Counted from the stretch's first letter, positions 21,501 to 32,290 are shown. The stretch is DNA of 64,000 nt from Paraspadella gotoi (GCA_051294375.1 CM119264.1:17186278-17250277), one strand, 5' to 3'. The notes: generated by a model not told the origin, from the sequence alone. Program-made: numbers and translations.

Positions 21501-24220
21501 ATAAAATAAAAAAATGTTAAATTAATAAATGATAGTCAGGGGCAAGATAGCTTGTTTATTAAATGAATGGATAATTTTTATATTGGTTGTACCAATTTCA
21601 TATGTATATGTGCTTAAAATGTTATCATTATTTCAACAATTTTTGTAGAACCTTCTCTCCAATTAGGTTGTCAAAAGCTTCTTGTACTCTGGAAGTGCGG
21701 ATCACACTGCCAGGTCGTGGGTCTCCGACTTCGGCGACCTTCACCGCGTCTATCGTGGTCACTTCCACACTGTCGGCGTTGTCAAATGGCACAACGGCCT
21801 CAGTGAGTTTCCAAAAGTAGTGTGCAAAATTTGGCGTGTGCGGGATTGATGAGAAAGTGGGTACTTCGTCCTCCCTACTTGGGACCCAAGTAGCTCAGAC
21901 ACAGGGATGTTTAAAATTTCCTCCACGCTTTGCGTTGGAAAAGGGGGGACATGCCCACGGTGGTGAGGCCGTTTTTGTTCTCCTTCAAGTGACCACTAAC
22001 CAACATTTTAGCTATACCACAATATACTACTGAATCTCTTTAAAATTTAAAAATGTAGTTTTTACCGGAAGTGGTGACACATCAGCGCGCTGCTATTTCG
22101 CCAAAACTGGCGAGTTTCAGCGCCACTACACCGGTCATCTACGAGCAGTGTCGTGCTTGGAGGTTTTTTACTATCTTTTTTAAATAATAATCCATAACTT
22201 GAGCTTCAGAAATTGAATAATTAAAACCAGCGAATGCTATGGAAAAACATTAAAAAATATCGATAACCCGTGAAGTAAATATTACTTTGCTGACAGGTAT
22301 ACTTTCAATGCGATTATTCCAAAGTAAAATTTCGAAAGCGGCAAATTTCTTCTCTGTTTTCTTTTCATCGCATTCGCTAACTGTTTTTATTCGATTACTT
22401 TTGCTCCCGCTTTTCTAGACACGCTTCTTCCACTACTTTTAAAAACAATTGACAATCACCTAATCAGTAATCACGCTTAAGATTTTAACCAACTATACAT
22501 ACTTTTTTCACATTTTTGGGGGTCTTGCGTCGATTGTCTTCTTTCCACTTTTCCCGCGCGCGGATTCCCACACTGTCGTTTTCTGATTGGTGGTCCCAGT
22601 CGTGACGGGAAGCGGGGACACATCATCAAGAATATATTCCGCAAAAACGGGTCAGTTGATGCGGACACTCACAGGGCATTATTACGGAGTCAATGCGGTG
22701 GAGGTCAGTTTAAGCGACGTACTAGACTTAGTTGTAGCTTACGGTTATCGTATTGGAAAGGGAGATTATAAAAATAATCACGTTATAATCATTTGCAAAA
22801 TATAATTTGTCACTGTGATTAGACCTAAAAAAATAAATATTTTTACAGAGAGGAAGAAGAAAGTTTTTTTTTGAGAATTTTGTTGATTTTCTTTATTTAC
22901 TTTCGTCTGCAGACTGAATATTATTTAGAAATTTTTTTTTTCTGTTATAGAAATACGTGTGATCAAATTTTAAATTCGTCACTCACTAAATCCGGTTTAA
23001 GCCGTTTGGCTCCACAATTTCTTTTTTGCATTAGTCACGCTATATAACGATCCACAAATGAATTTCGACGTCGAAACGATTTTCTTCTAGATGAACTTAA
23101 CCTTTCTTTCTCTCCCCCCCCCTGACAAAATGTTTACATTTCAGGTGGTAGGAGATAAGGTATTCACAGGATCTTACGACGGAACGGTCAAAGTGTTCGA
23201 CTGCTCGGGGCTTCAAGACGACACCGCGAAAAAACGAGAAGAGATCGCCAAAATGAAGGAAAAGATCGCCAGGACAGAAGTCAGCGTTAAATCCAAGGTG
23301 AAGATTTAAACAGTGAAAATTGGGATTGGCTGAACGATCACGGATGAATATAGAGTGTGAATATACCGCCACAGGATCCCCGGGTCAAGACATCACTCAG
23401 GTTCCTCAAGCCTGAGAGGTGTCTGACAAGACTGTTACCATAGTGGGAGAGAGTGAGAGAGCGCGAGTTGTGGGGGCATCTGTCGTAGGCGTTTGTCGTA
23501 GCGTACCCTGAGAAGGTTTCGCGTTTGGGACGGGGCATCTGACTGTTAGCTTCGGGGGCTTCCAACCCTCAGTGACACCTCCTGTCACTGGCGCGGTTAC
23601 CCTAGAACGGTCTCGCTTTGCCAGTGCATAGGGAAGTCGTGAGGACTGTGGATTTGACGACTTAGACATCTTCACAAAAAAAATTTATTTCAAGTTGTTA
23701 ATAAAGATCAATTTAAATACCATTTTAACAGAAAAAACGTCAAACATTTCTCTATCTAATAAAAAAAAAAGTTTACGTTTTTGTAGATGCAGTAAACCGT
23801 GTAACAGGATTTGGCTTACGGGGTAACTCTCATTCTGTTAAAAAAACACAAAATAATTTAAAAAAATTGAAATCAGCGTGTACTAAAACTAAATCAGTCT
23901 AAATTCTGGACTGATTTTACCATGAACCAACTCTATTAATGTATTTTAAGCTAACAGTCAACATATGACCAATTAACCATTCTCCTGTTACCTTTCACCT
24001 TTCTCCCTCCCGCATCGAGGTTCGGGACGAAAACGCCAACGGCGAATTGTCTCCCTACGACGAATCCGCGCTTGGGATTGTCTACGAATCAGAGACACAA
24101 ACGAAGACCGGCGCCGATGGAACCATAAACGGCGTAATGGTCAACGGTCTCGCGGCGCCGTCCGAGGCGGCGACGAAAAAGAAAAAGAAGAAGAAAAAGC
24201 AGAATCAAGTGCAACCGTGA
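18556..24220 (+). CDS. WDR86: WDR86-like WD40-repeat protein, complete, nine coding-exon positions
   Basis: Exons: 18556-18753, 19574-19694, 20482-20688, 20901-21056, 21219-21430, 21667-21802, then either 22059-22162 or 22600-22703, then 23145-23297, 24020-24220. All junctions are GT-AG and all phases agree, giving 495 residues. Eight WD units are visible by their GS-D-T/R-W cores: TGSEDNTARMW, TGSSDATVRIW, SASYDRTARCW, TGSTDSTIRLY, SGSQDSKIIKW, SGSADHTARSW, TGSGDTS-R-Y and TGSYDGTVKVF. Order, spacing and the MGxxxS N-terminus match WDR86; molecular function is not known to me. A charged linker (PPPKEKSPTPPP, then nine lysines and an acidic stretch) separates units 3 and 4. After unit 8 come a coiled-coil-like segment (KKREEIAKMKEKIARTE) and a Lys-rich C-terminus. 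ATG 18559 probably initiates, since it puts Gly at position 2. A TATAAAAAG at 18524 is unusually close to the start. Confidence 0.88.
18903..19266. mobile_element. MITE-like element, copy 1
   Basis: The element is bounded by GTTGCGCTGC and GCGGCGCAAC (9 of 10 inverted match) and lies in intron 1 of the WDR86-like gene. It holds CATGAC repeats, the segment TGACATGCACTGCATCAAAA and a (GACC)n run (19194-19230). A shorter copy lies at 44444-44622. Similarity continues about 20 bases to the left (CAAGAACGGTAATTC) and 8 to the right, so these ends may be subterminal. No ORF. Confidence 0.6.
21534..21602 (+). repeat. Dispersed repeat copy (shared with 37503-37571)
   Basis: About 68 bases nearly identical to 37503-37571, including GTCAGGGGCAAGATAGCTT and GGATAATTTTTATATTGG. 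It lies in intron 5 of the WDR86-like gene. A shorter relative is at 47159-47195. Confidence 0.7.
21875..21893 (+). other. Palindrome/hairpin in intron before exon 7a
   Basis: CTACTTGGGACCCAAGTAG is a perfect inverted repeat. As RNA it can form a 7-bp stem with a 5-base loop, 166 bases upstream of exon 7a. Whether it affects exon choice is unknown. Confidence 0.4.
22059..22162 (+). CDS. WDR86: WDR86-like alternative exon 7a
   Basis: 104 nt, entered in phase 1 (acceptor AATGTAG), left in phase 0 at a weak donor GAG|GTTTTT. It codes FTGSGDTSARCYFAKTGEFQ and on through RHYTGHLRAVSCLE. It covers the core of the seventh WD unit and the start of the eighth. It pairs with exon 7b: same length, same phases, about 19 of 34 residues identical. 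Confidence 0.85.
22600..22703 (+). CDS. WDR86: WDR86-like alternative exon 7b
   Basis: 104 nt, entered in phase 1 (acceptor GGTCCCAG), left in phase 0 at a good donor GAG|GTCAGT. It codes VTGSGDTSSRIYSAKTGQLM and on through RTLTGHYYGVNAVE. It aligns without gaps to exon 7a. It keeps TGSGDTS, AKTG and TGH but changes the residues between them. Both exons together, or neither, would shift the frame of exon 8. Confidence 0.85.
23328..23660 (+). repeat. Dispersed repeat R1, copy in WDR86 intron 8
   Basis: Shares blocks in the same order and orientation with the tubulin intron (56836-57592). These are ATATACCGCCACAGGATCCC, CATCACTCAGGTT...CCTGAGAGGTGTCTGACAAG, GGCGTTTGTCGTAGCGTACCC, and GTCACTGGCGCGGTTACCCT. 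This copy is more diverged and has a single GTAGCGTACCC unit where the tubulin copies have three. No ORF, poly-A tail or Pol III boxes that I can see. Confidence 0.75.
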
Positions 24221-26621
24221 GGCGCCTGAGAAGAGAAGAGGGGAAAAAGAATATACTAGACTTGTTCATTAGACGGTGTACGAGACCTTTTTATCTTTTA
24301 AAGCGACCGAAAATGTTACTTATTTTTGTCAAAGAAATGTTCAGCAGGGACATTGTGGTCCACAAATAGCTGTGAACGATTACTTGTCCGGCGACTTGAT
24401 TTATTGTATTCATGGTATTGTTGAATTCAAGAAAACAATTTTTTTCTTCCTCTTTAAATAATAAGTTGTTTTCGACCTTACTCAAGAATTGGGCGATAAG
24501 TTAACTTCTGATCAAATTTTCCTAAGTTGCATAGATATCAAAGAAAAACGTCGCTCAAAAATGTATTGTTTTGATTGGCTGAAAATATTTCTGAGATTAT
24601 CTTCTTTTCAGTTTTTCTCTCCCATTCGCAGGTTTTAAATAAAAAAAAGAAACTGTTGCACCAGCAAACTATTTTAGTATCTTTTTATAATTAATTCAAG
24701 ATATCACAAAAGACAGTTTTTCTCATCTTGACAGCCACCTTTATTCACTTTGTTTTCTTGCTGGGTTGCGCTAACTTTTCTTGTTCGATAATTAAAACAT
24801 CTAGAATTTTTTTAAAAATTTAAAGTTGTAAACAAAATGAGAAAAAACAAAAGATCGCCGTATCTATTTTTTTTTAGAGTAAGTTGGGAACGGCAAAAGA
24901 TTCAAGTTGTTGGAATTCGCGATGTCGCTTTGTTTTTATATATTGTTCTTTTTAGTCGATTTTCGTCCAATTAGGTGTAGTGTGGCGGCTCGCGCTTCCG
25001 TTTTTATCATCTCCGTTTCTCCTCGTTTCTTCCTCCATCATTCATGATCCTCTGTCATCCTCCGTGATTATTTACTGTGGCGACTAAAGTTGATATCAAC
25101 GTATTTTTAGATAGATAAGAAGTTGCGATCAATTAATCAATATTCAATATGATATTTATCCTCATTTCGAAACATCCGTGGCAACCGCATTTACTGCATT
25201 TAATAATCCCGGTAATTACATTTTGTTTAAAGATTGAATTCTTTAGCCATGTTGAGTTCTGTGATTCCTAGATTCCTGACATGCATTTGTTGGTGTTGTA
25301 GACGACGAAAATAATAATAATAAAAAGAAAGAGAGAGTGAAGAATTGTGAAGTTGCCCTATTGCCGTGTCCGGTCAACCTAGGCGACCACCGGGCGAGAA
25401 CCCCGCACCAATGACCACTGATGAACGGTTGGTGGATTTTAGTCCACCATAAAAAATACTTAATAATAATCATCACGTTTTCCTTTTAAAATGTATTAAA
25501 AATAAAAATTTCAACTTGGGGGGAAAAAAACTTACGAAAGGCGACTTTGTTAATGAATAATAGTTTCAATAGTAAATAAGTTAGGTTTTACATGAGAATT
25601 TTTTTTAATAATAACAAATCACCATACTGACTTTTCATCACCAAAAATTTTCATTTTTATTTCAGATAACTTCACAATCAGCATTAAAAATTGTTCAATT
25701 TGTTTTATTGATGAAAATTTAAAAAAACTATAAAATTCAGTCAATGATGAGGATGATTATGTTTTTTAAGGTTTTTTCTATTTTTAACCAATTTATTCTC
25801 GAAATTTTAAAAAAATATAGTACTAACTTTTATTTAATTTTTCAAGCTTTATAAGAATCCGTTCTTAAAAAATAAAATTTAAAAAACAATTTTTTTTCAT
25901 TTGTTATTTATTAATAAATATTTAAAAGCTTCAGTGTAACAACCCAATGAACTAATTCAAAAAGTTGTATCGAAAATCGATTTAGTAGTAAAAAGAAAAT
26001 ATAAATCTTTTTGAGAGAACTAGAAGTTATAAAAAGTGTAAAATTTTTGGCCCGCCTTAGTGATTTTACTATTATGAAATTTGAACATTTCTTTAGGTCA
26101 ACATAAATGTCAAATGGTTTTCTAACTAATAAAAGTTATAAAAATAATATATTGTGAAAGAATTACGAGTTTAATCAAGTCTTTTTGTATCGCTCCAGAT
26201 TGAAGTCCCTGTAACTTGATTCTTTTACTTATAACTTTTTAACTTTTTGTCAAAAATTCATCGGGCTTTTGAATTGGGTAAGAATGGAATTTTGTTTTAC
26301 AATAAAAGATGTGTTGTCAAGGACGGTCAACACGTATCACCATTCACCACATAATGCCAATGAATTCGTCCAAAATTCTCGTTGGTCAAATCCTCTTCTT
26401 TTCCTTTTGGTTTTCTTCGACGACAGCATCCAAGGTTATTGGAGCTTTGGTCGCTAGCGTCAATTTTTTCTCCGCTTCGAGTCCCCATCCGTCATCTCCC
26501 TTGAAGAAGCTCCTGAGAAGTACGTACGATTTCGTCAGTTTCATTTATATATAAATATATATATAAATATATCAATCCCGGTTTTTAAATCTAAATAGTC
26601 TTCGTTATCAGATATGTTCTT
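24221..26621. other. Intergenic region between WDR86-like and secreted-protein genes
   Basis: AT-rich sequence. A possible polyadenylation signal AATAAA for the WDR86-like gene lies near 24638. A GC-rich island at 25340-25450 reads on the minus strand like a SINE head (GGGGTTCTCGCCC box-B-like), unconfirmed. No exon recognised. Confidence 0.4.
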
Positions 26622-29187
26622 TCATCGGCTCAGTGCTAACCCCTTCTTTCCCGAGTAGTCTTTGCAGCCGACGCAAGCGCAGTGCTCCTTTGTCCGGCCG
26701 CACCAGCCGTGGACGGAGCAGCATGGGTCCTCCCCCTGTGGGTCACACTGAGAGGGGCCGGTGGTGCCTGCCACGGGGTATTCGTGGCCGCATCGGCCGT
26801 CCTCGCGCCATTGCGTCTGTGTGTCCGACATGGGAAAGTAAACATCCCGCAGATCCTTCTTGTCACCAATGTAGCCAACCAAGGTGGGCTTCCCAGCTGT
26901 GGAAAGGTGAAGGGATGGAGAATTTAAAAAGGAGTGAGAGGAAATCAGTGGTTAGATAAGGAGGGTTAGTTTCACTTACTTGTGCAAGCTCCGTCGGTTA
27001 TTTTGAAACCATCAGGACATTGATTCACGCAAATGTAAATTCTGTGAATGTGTAATAAAAAAAGGAGAAAAACGAAGTTATTTCCAAAATCCTGTATTTT
27101 CACTGAACAACAATAATTTTCTCGCCAATTTTATTGAGACGTCTAATATATTTCTATTAAAGTTTCACGATTCTATTGATGTAATTTAATTATATTGAGT
27201 ATCGTTATCATACTTAATGTATTATTCAATTAACTAAAATTTTTCTGATGCATTACAATAACTACCTTTTTTATATTTAAAACAGAAAATATAAAAATAC
27301 CTGTTATAATTGTAAAGATAAAGTCCTTTGCGGCAACGAGGACACCCAAGGAAAGTGCATTCGCTGTGAGCGCATCCAGGAGGACATCCAGCAGCTAATG
27401 ACATTTGTGTATGTTTTTTTATATTTTTGGCTGTTTTATGCATTTATTAGAAAAAATTATCAAAATTTTTTAATAGAGAAAATAATCCAAAATTATCGAT
27501 AATTTTACGTATACAATAAATGCATGATATTGCATATGTCATCTTACGATTCTGGAATAGTGGATGCCCTTCCATAGAGTAAATATTCAGAGGGTCAGCC
27601 TTAAAGTTTGCAAAAGGTTTGACCTCCTTAACGGAGCCAATGGATGCCAAGAATTGAGACAATCCCGGAAGAGTCACCGTTTCGCTTTGCGTCGTCTAAA
27701 TTAATTTTATGAAAATTTGCAAATTACTTGTTTCACTATTTTATATTTTTATATTTTTTATTGAGACTTATGGATATAATTTTTGGTATTTTTAAGTTTA
27801 AACATTAAGGTATAATCAACCAACGGCCAAAACCTTATCATAGTTGCATCAACATTAACGGGGGCAGTCGTAATCATCGGTAACTTAACAAGTTTGAGCA
27901 AACATTGTCGGATCTGCCCACGATCATTAGCGGTAATCAGATGATCATATAATTAATTGATTAATTAAGTAATGGATTAATTATTTAATATTGATGCTTT
28001 TATATTTTTTTATTTCTAAAAATATATTTATGTATATAAATGCTCACGATCATTAATGGTATGCAGCCGACCAGATAACTAATTAATTAATTGATTCATT
28101 TATTAATTAGCTTGCATTTACATTTAATATAAAAGGGAAAAAAAGCACAATAAAATGGTGAAACAGGTTTTTTATTTTTTCAATTTAAACTTATTTTCAC
28201 TCGCACGATTCCACGAAACTTGATTTCCAGTTCAATCACACACAAAATTTCAAGTCAATCGTCTGATAAACTCATGAGTAATTGGCGATGGAAGCTAAGA
28301 TGGGACGGTTGGTCAATTGACATAATTTGGTCAACTAGCATAATTTGATCAATATGCATAATTTGATCAACATGCATATTGCATAATTTGGTCAACTTGC
28401 ATAATTTTGTCTTCTTGCATATTTTTTTCAACATGTATGATTTTTTGATAAATTTTTATAACAGATCATTAGATTATAAATCATAACAGATTTCTGAATA
28501 AATCATTAACAAAATCTATCAATAAATCAGTCAATCCACTTAACAATTAGGTAATTAATCATTTTATCTGTGAAAAAGAGAGAGAGAGAGAAAGATAGGA
28601 AATGTAAATGTGTAAATGTGTAAATGTGACTTTTGTTTTTTCCACTTGCATTAAAACACTTGCACGATTCCATCGAAACTTTATAGCTAGCTTAATCCCA
28701 CACTTTTCTACCCACACATAAAATTTTATCTCAATTCATCTATGCAATTCTGATTAAATAAAAAAATCATGAGTCAAAAAAAGTAAAAAAAAAGTCAAAA
28801 AAATTTAAGTGAATATGACTTTTGTTTTTTCCATTTCAACTCAATTCCACTTGCACGATTCCATCGAAACTTAATATCTTAGAAGGAATGTTCTAAATTC
28901 CCTGAGTTCAGTAAGCCTTTGGGAACCCGTGCATTTATCAAACACTTTTTCCTTGTTGATCACTGAGCGTCGAAAACACGCGTTGAAGCATCAAAGACCT
29001 TTTTATTAACAAGATTGTTGAACCCGTTGATGATTCCACCAACGCTTCCAACGGCTTTTGCGTCAAGACCAGAAGATTTGCCAGGAAATCCGTTTAGGTT
29101 ATGTAAAAACAAGTTCGATGCCACTGAAGATGTGGTCAGTAGAATGACGACGGAAAGGAGATTGAAAGAGAGAAATAAGAAAATCAT
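26622..29187 (-). CDS. Secreted cysteine-rich protein with chitin-binding-like C-terminal domain
   Basis: Five minus-strand exons with consistent phases: 28999-29187, 27548-27695, 27301-27394, 26980-27041 and 26622-26896, giving 255 residues. Exon 1 starts at ATG 29187 and codes a clear signal peptide (MIFLFLSFNLLSVVILLTT, cleavage near SSVAS). Its donor (AAG|GTCTTT) is the weakest junction. The middle is a cysteine-rich module (CPPGCAHSECTFLGCPRC, then ICVNQCPDGF). The C-terminus reads WREDGRCGHEYPVAG, then SQCDP...DPCCSVHGWCG and HCACVGCKDY. That is a WR-DGRCG cysteine module that resembles type-1 (hevein-like) chitin-binding domains and occurs in secreted invertebrate proteins. A role in binding extracellular glycans is inferred. 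Intron 1 carries AT-rich repeat copies. Confidence 0.78.
27825..28310 (-). repeat. AT-rich dispersed repeat, copy 2
   Basis: Reverse-complement relative of 5540-6120, sharing CAAGTTTGAGCAAAC, CGGATCTGCCCACGATCATTAGCGGTA and the ATTAATTAATTGATT core. It fills part of intron 1 of the secreted-protein gene. Confidence 0.7.
28620..28890 (-). repeat. AT-rich dispersed repeat, partial copies 3 and 4
   Basis: Two partial units with CTTGCACGATTCCATCGAAACTT (near 28661 and 28853) that match the 5' part of the 5540 copy in reverse. A (GA)n run lies at 28578-28592. Confidence 0.65.
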
Positions 29188-29426
29188 TGTCAAGTCCGGA
29201 TAAATTTCGCAACCCAGGATTTTTAGATTTTGTTTTCTTTTTATTCAGTAAATTTATCACTGTTTTTTTTATATAAAGTCTCCGTCGGTTTGTTTTATTT
29301 ATTTTAATAATCGAAATAATTGAATAGAAAGACGAATGAATGTTTGGACGATCTCTACTCCAGTGCCCTCAGTCGTCGGTTTCGCGCACTTTTGTCAACT
29401 CTTTCTCTCTCTTTATTTAAAAGCGA

Positions 29427-29540
29427 CCAATCAAGCTTAGAGATTGCAGTATAAAAAGCCAATTACCTTTCCTTTTCGCCTCTCAAGGCGACAAATTCAT
29501 CACCCACAGGTTCACAGGCCCGATGCAACAAGTGCAGTCG
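29427..29540 (+). promoter_or_regulatory. Possible plus-strand promoter (CCAAT + TATA)
   Basis: CCAAT at 29427 and TATAAAAAG at 29450 are well spaced. The first ATG downstream is at 29523 and opens a short hydrophobic frame (MQQVQSMLVFFHLFFLSR). It could be a promoter and small first exon divergent from the secreted-protein gene, or chance. Confidence 0.28.
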
Positions 29541-29544
29541 ATGT

Positions 29545-30940
29545 TGGTTTTTTTTCACCTTTTTTTTCTTAGCCGATGAGAAGTAAATTTATACACATAC
29601 ATATTTATATAATTCGCTTAGTTTTTACGTTTACACAATTTGTTAAAATATTTATACACAGCTAAATGTTCAAACTATTATTAAACCTTAAAAAACTAGT
29701 TTTTCCTTCTATCCTTTTTAAAAACGTTGGAAGCATATAGTTTTATTCTATAGTCTCGATTAACCTTTTATTTCTGGTTCTTTTCATATACTGTTCTACG
29801 GAATAAAAGGTAGGACTTAACATTTCTTGACGATAACGATAACGATGACAACGTCAGCAGCATTGATGATGACGATGATAACGATAATAGGCGATTTACA
29901 ATAGTATAGAATTAAAAGGTGGTAGTTTAAACCTAACTGACTTATACTTTGAATAAAGTATACATTAAACAATCTACCATTGCTCTTAAAAATCTCGTTC
30001 GATTTTGTTAATGATTACATTTTAATTTTTTAGAACAATATTAATCATCTTCGAGCGAATGGTTTCTTGGTTTCTGACCAAAAACAGAAAACTTTATTTT
30101 TAAAAATGTATTTATAAGCAGTATGACGTTTAAAAGTTCATGTCACATTGTTATATTCCGTATGACACCGACCTTACTCTACAGAATATATTTAAATACA
30201 AAACCTGACGACTATTAAAATAAAGTCGACTTGTACAAGTAAAAAAACATCAATTTGAATCCAATCAGATTAAAAAAGGTTTAAAACTATAGGGTATCAT
30301 TAAAAATTTAAGAAAGACTTATTTTTTTTATTCTTTATTCGATAACCGGCATACAAGATATGACTAAATTTTTATAAACTACAATCAAGCTGGATATCTT
30401 GGTATTTGTCATAAATTTTCTGCTTATCAAATGTTGCGACTAACAATGAGCTTTTTAAACAATATAGAATTGATGAAAAACCATTATATTTTATTTAAAG
30501 AAGCCTTTAAATGATGATGCAAAGCGTAAATGTTATGCATCTTTAGCAGATATTGACTATATTTATAAAGTTTCTAATCGTTCCTTGAAAGTATCAACTG
30601 GAAATGACGGTTATGTTATAGCGTTGGTTTTCAAATTTATTTTGGTTTTTTTTTCGTTTGTTTTTGTAAAAACACTGTAAAATGGACTGGATTCGTCCCT
30701 TCATAAGTTGGTAAGTGAAAGAGGGATACATACATACACATACACAACAACCAAAAATGAGGAAAGGAGAGATGATGTGTAATCACCATCCCATGTTCTC
30801 CAACTCTGTCTACCTTTATAATGTCGCTCAGAGCGAGATTCTCTTTCTCCCTCTTTCCTTCTCAAAAGTTAACCTACCAACTAATGTAGCAACTAACGCC
30901 GTCTCGAAAGTCGTATATAAACGTATGAAATCGTCTCTTC
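29545..30940. other. Intergenic AT-rich sequence
   Basis: A GATAAC/GATGAC-rich patch lies at 29829-29890. The rest is AT-rich with no exon seen. Confidence 0.4.
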
Positions 30941-30941
30941 C

Positions 30942-31208
30942 TCATATGTTTCCACGCGTCTCGCCGAGCAGATGCAGATCTGGTTGGCGCGACGTCGAGG
31001 CGCCGATGGAGGGACCAACGTGGTGCCGATGTCGCTGCTGTGGCGGGTGGACGAGATGACGCGGCGTATTGGCGTCGCTGGTGTCCCTCTCCGTCTCGTA
31101 CGGACTCGGCGTGTCCGTCTGGCTCAGAGTCCCGTCCGCCGCCGTCAGTTGCGAGGCGTTCAACATTGTAATCGAGGCGAGTTCGTCGCCAAGTTGGAAC
31201 GTCTCCAC
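30942..31208 (-). CDS. Candidate terminal exon, Ser/Thr/His-rich
   Basis: A minus-strand acceptor CTGAAG (31209-31214) opens a phase-0 frame of 88 codons to TGA at 30942. It starts VETFQLGDELASITMLNASQ and continues with Ser/Thr- and His/Pro-rich sequence. It is GC-rich inside AT-rich DNA and uses GC-ending codons, like real exons here. It lies 1.2 kb downstream of the two-TM protein gene on the same strand and could be its cytosolic tail. A phase-0 donor in the preceding exon would be the weak GAA|GTTGAT near 32417. Otherwise it belongs to an unseen gene. Confidence 0.4.
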   Translation of the reverse strand: METFQLGDELASITMLNASQLTAADGTLSQTDTPSPYETERDTSDANTPRHLVHPPQQRHRHHVGPSIGASTSRQPDLHLLGETRGNI

Positions 31209-31864
31209 CTTCAGGCTGGATGGATGACAGGGTCGGAAACATTGTACATTGTACCGCGAGAAGTTAGCGAGGATTTGGCAAAATTAGGGCCAGAAAGGAG
31301 GGAAATTACTAATAAGGACGTCGTCAGGGAATGTAAAATTATTTATTAAATTTCATTTGGTTTCCTCCGATTATATTTTATTCTTTGGTTTTTACCACCT
31401 TTATTCTCTAATTTACTTCCTTTTTTTCTTAAGCCTTACGAGGCTTTCCGGCCTTTTCTCTGAATTTTTTTATAATTATACTATTAACTTCATATTTATA
31501 TTGCTTAAAACCACAGTGATGTAGTGGCTTAGTAAAATTAGTTATTCGCTTCTGAGTTAGAATGAATTTGGAAAAAGTTAAATTCATCAAAAAGAAGTAC
31601 ATATGTAAAACGCTTTTTTTTTCAAATTATCTTTGAAATATTTTTTAAACATTTTAAAAATAATTATCAGAAAAATTAAAAGATTTAACACAATTAATCG
31701 CGACAGACAGACCGACCAAAACTTTTATTGAGTCGAGATAAGGCGCGGCTAAAAATCGATATTTCTGAAAAAAACATTTTTTAAAGGTTTGCTTCCGCTT
31801 TCAACCTGAAGTTTACTTAGTCGTCCTCCTTGTTTTGTAGTAAATGTATTATGTATCGGACTAT

Positions 31865-31925
31865 GGCTAAGGTTATGGCAATGGCTAAGGCTAAGGCTAA
31901 GGCTAGGGCTAAGGCTAAGAGCCTA
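31865..31925. repeat. (GGCTAA)n hexanucleotide repeat
   Basis: About eight hexamers, some altered (GGTTATGGCAAT, GGCTAG). Confidence 0.85.
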
Positions 31926-32174
31926 AGACTCGATGATGATTCCTACTTAGGAGAACTAGTTAAAAAAAAGAAAAAAGCTCTTAGTCTCAGAGTGGCGTCT
32001 TTTTTATATTTTTTAATATTTTTTTAAATTTGTACATTAAAAATAATTTTTAATTATTATTTTTAATTTTAAATTGTTATTTTTTTTCTCCTTTCCTTTG
32101 ATTATTAATTCCTTTAATTTCTTTTTGACTGTTGTGGTGGATCTTAAATTCCTGTTCCGCATAGCATTAGTTAT

Positions 32175-32290
32175 GGCAATAACTTGGACAGCTACAAAAG
32201 TACTCACTAACCAACCGTGAGCTTCGGTTTCAATCTCCTCGCGGCATCGCTGGTTAAGGGTAATGCTGCTAACATAAACACGTGTGTGCC
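32175..32290 (+). mobile_element. SINE relative, diverged copy
   Basis: Matches the 8010-8235 element over ACTTGGACAGCTA, AAGTACTCACTAACCAACCG and a degenerate box B (GGTTTCAATC). The tail is different or lost. Confidence 0.45.

Noticed and set aside
30972-31349. 125-codon plus-strand ORF
   Set aside because: Antisense to the better minus-strand exon 30942-31208; no junction or domain.
31865-31925. (GGCTAA)n as telomere-like sequence
   Set aside because: The unit is not a known telomere motif and the block is short and internal.
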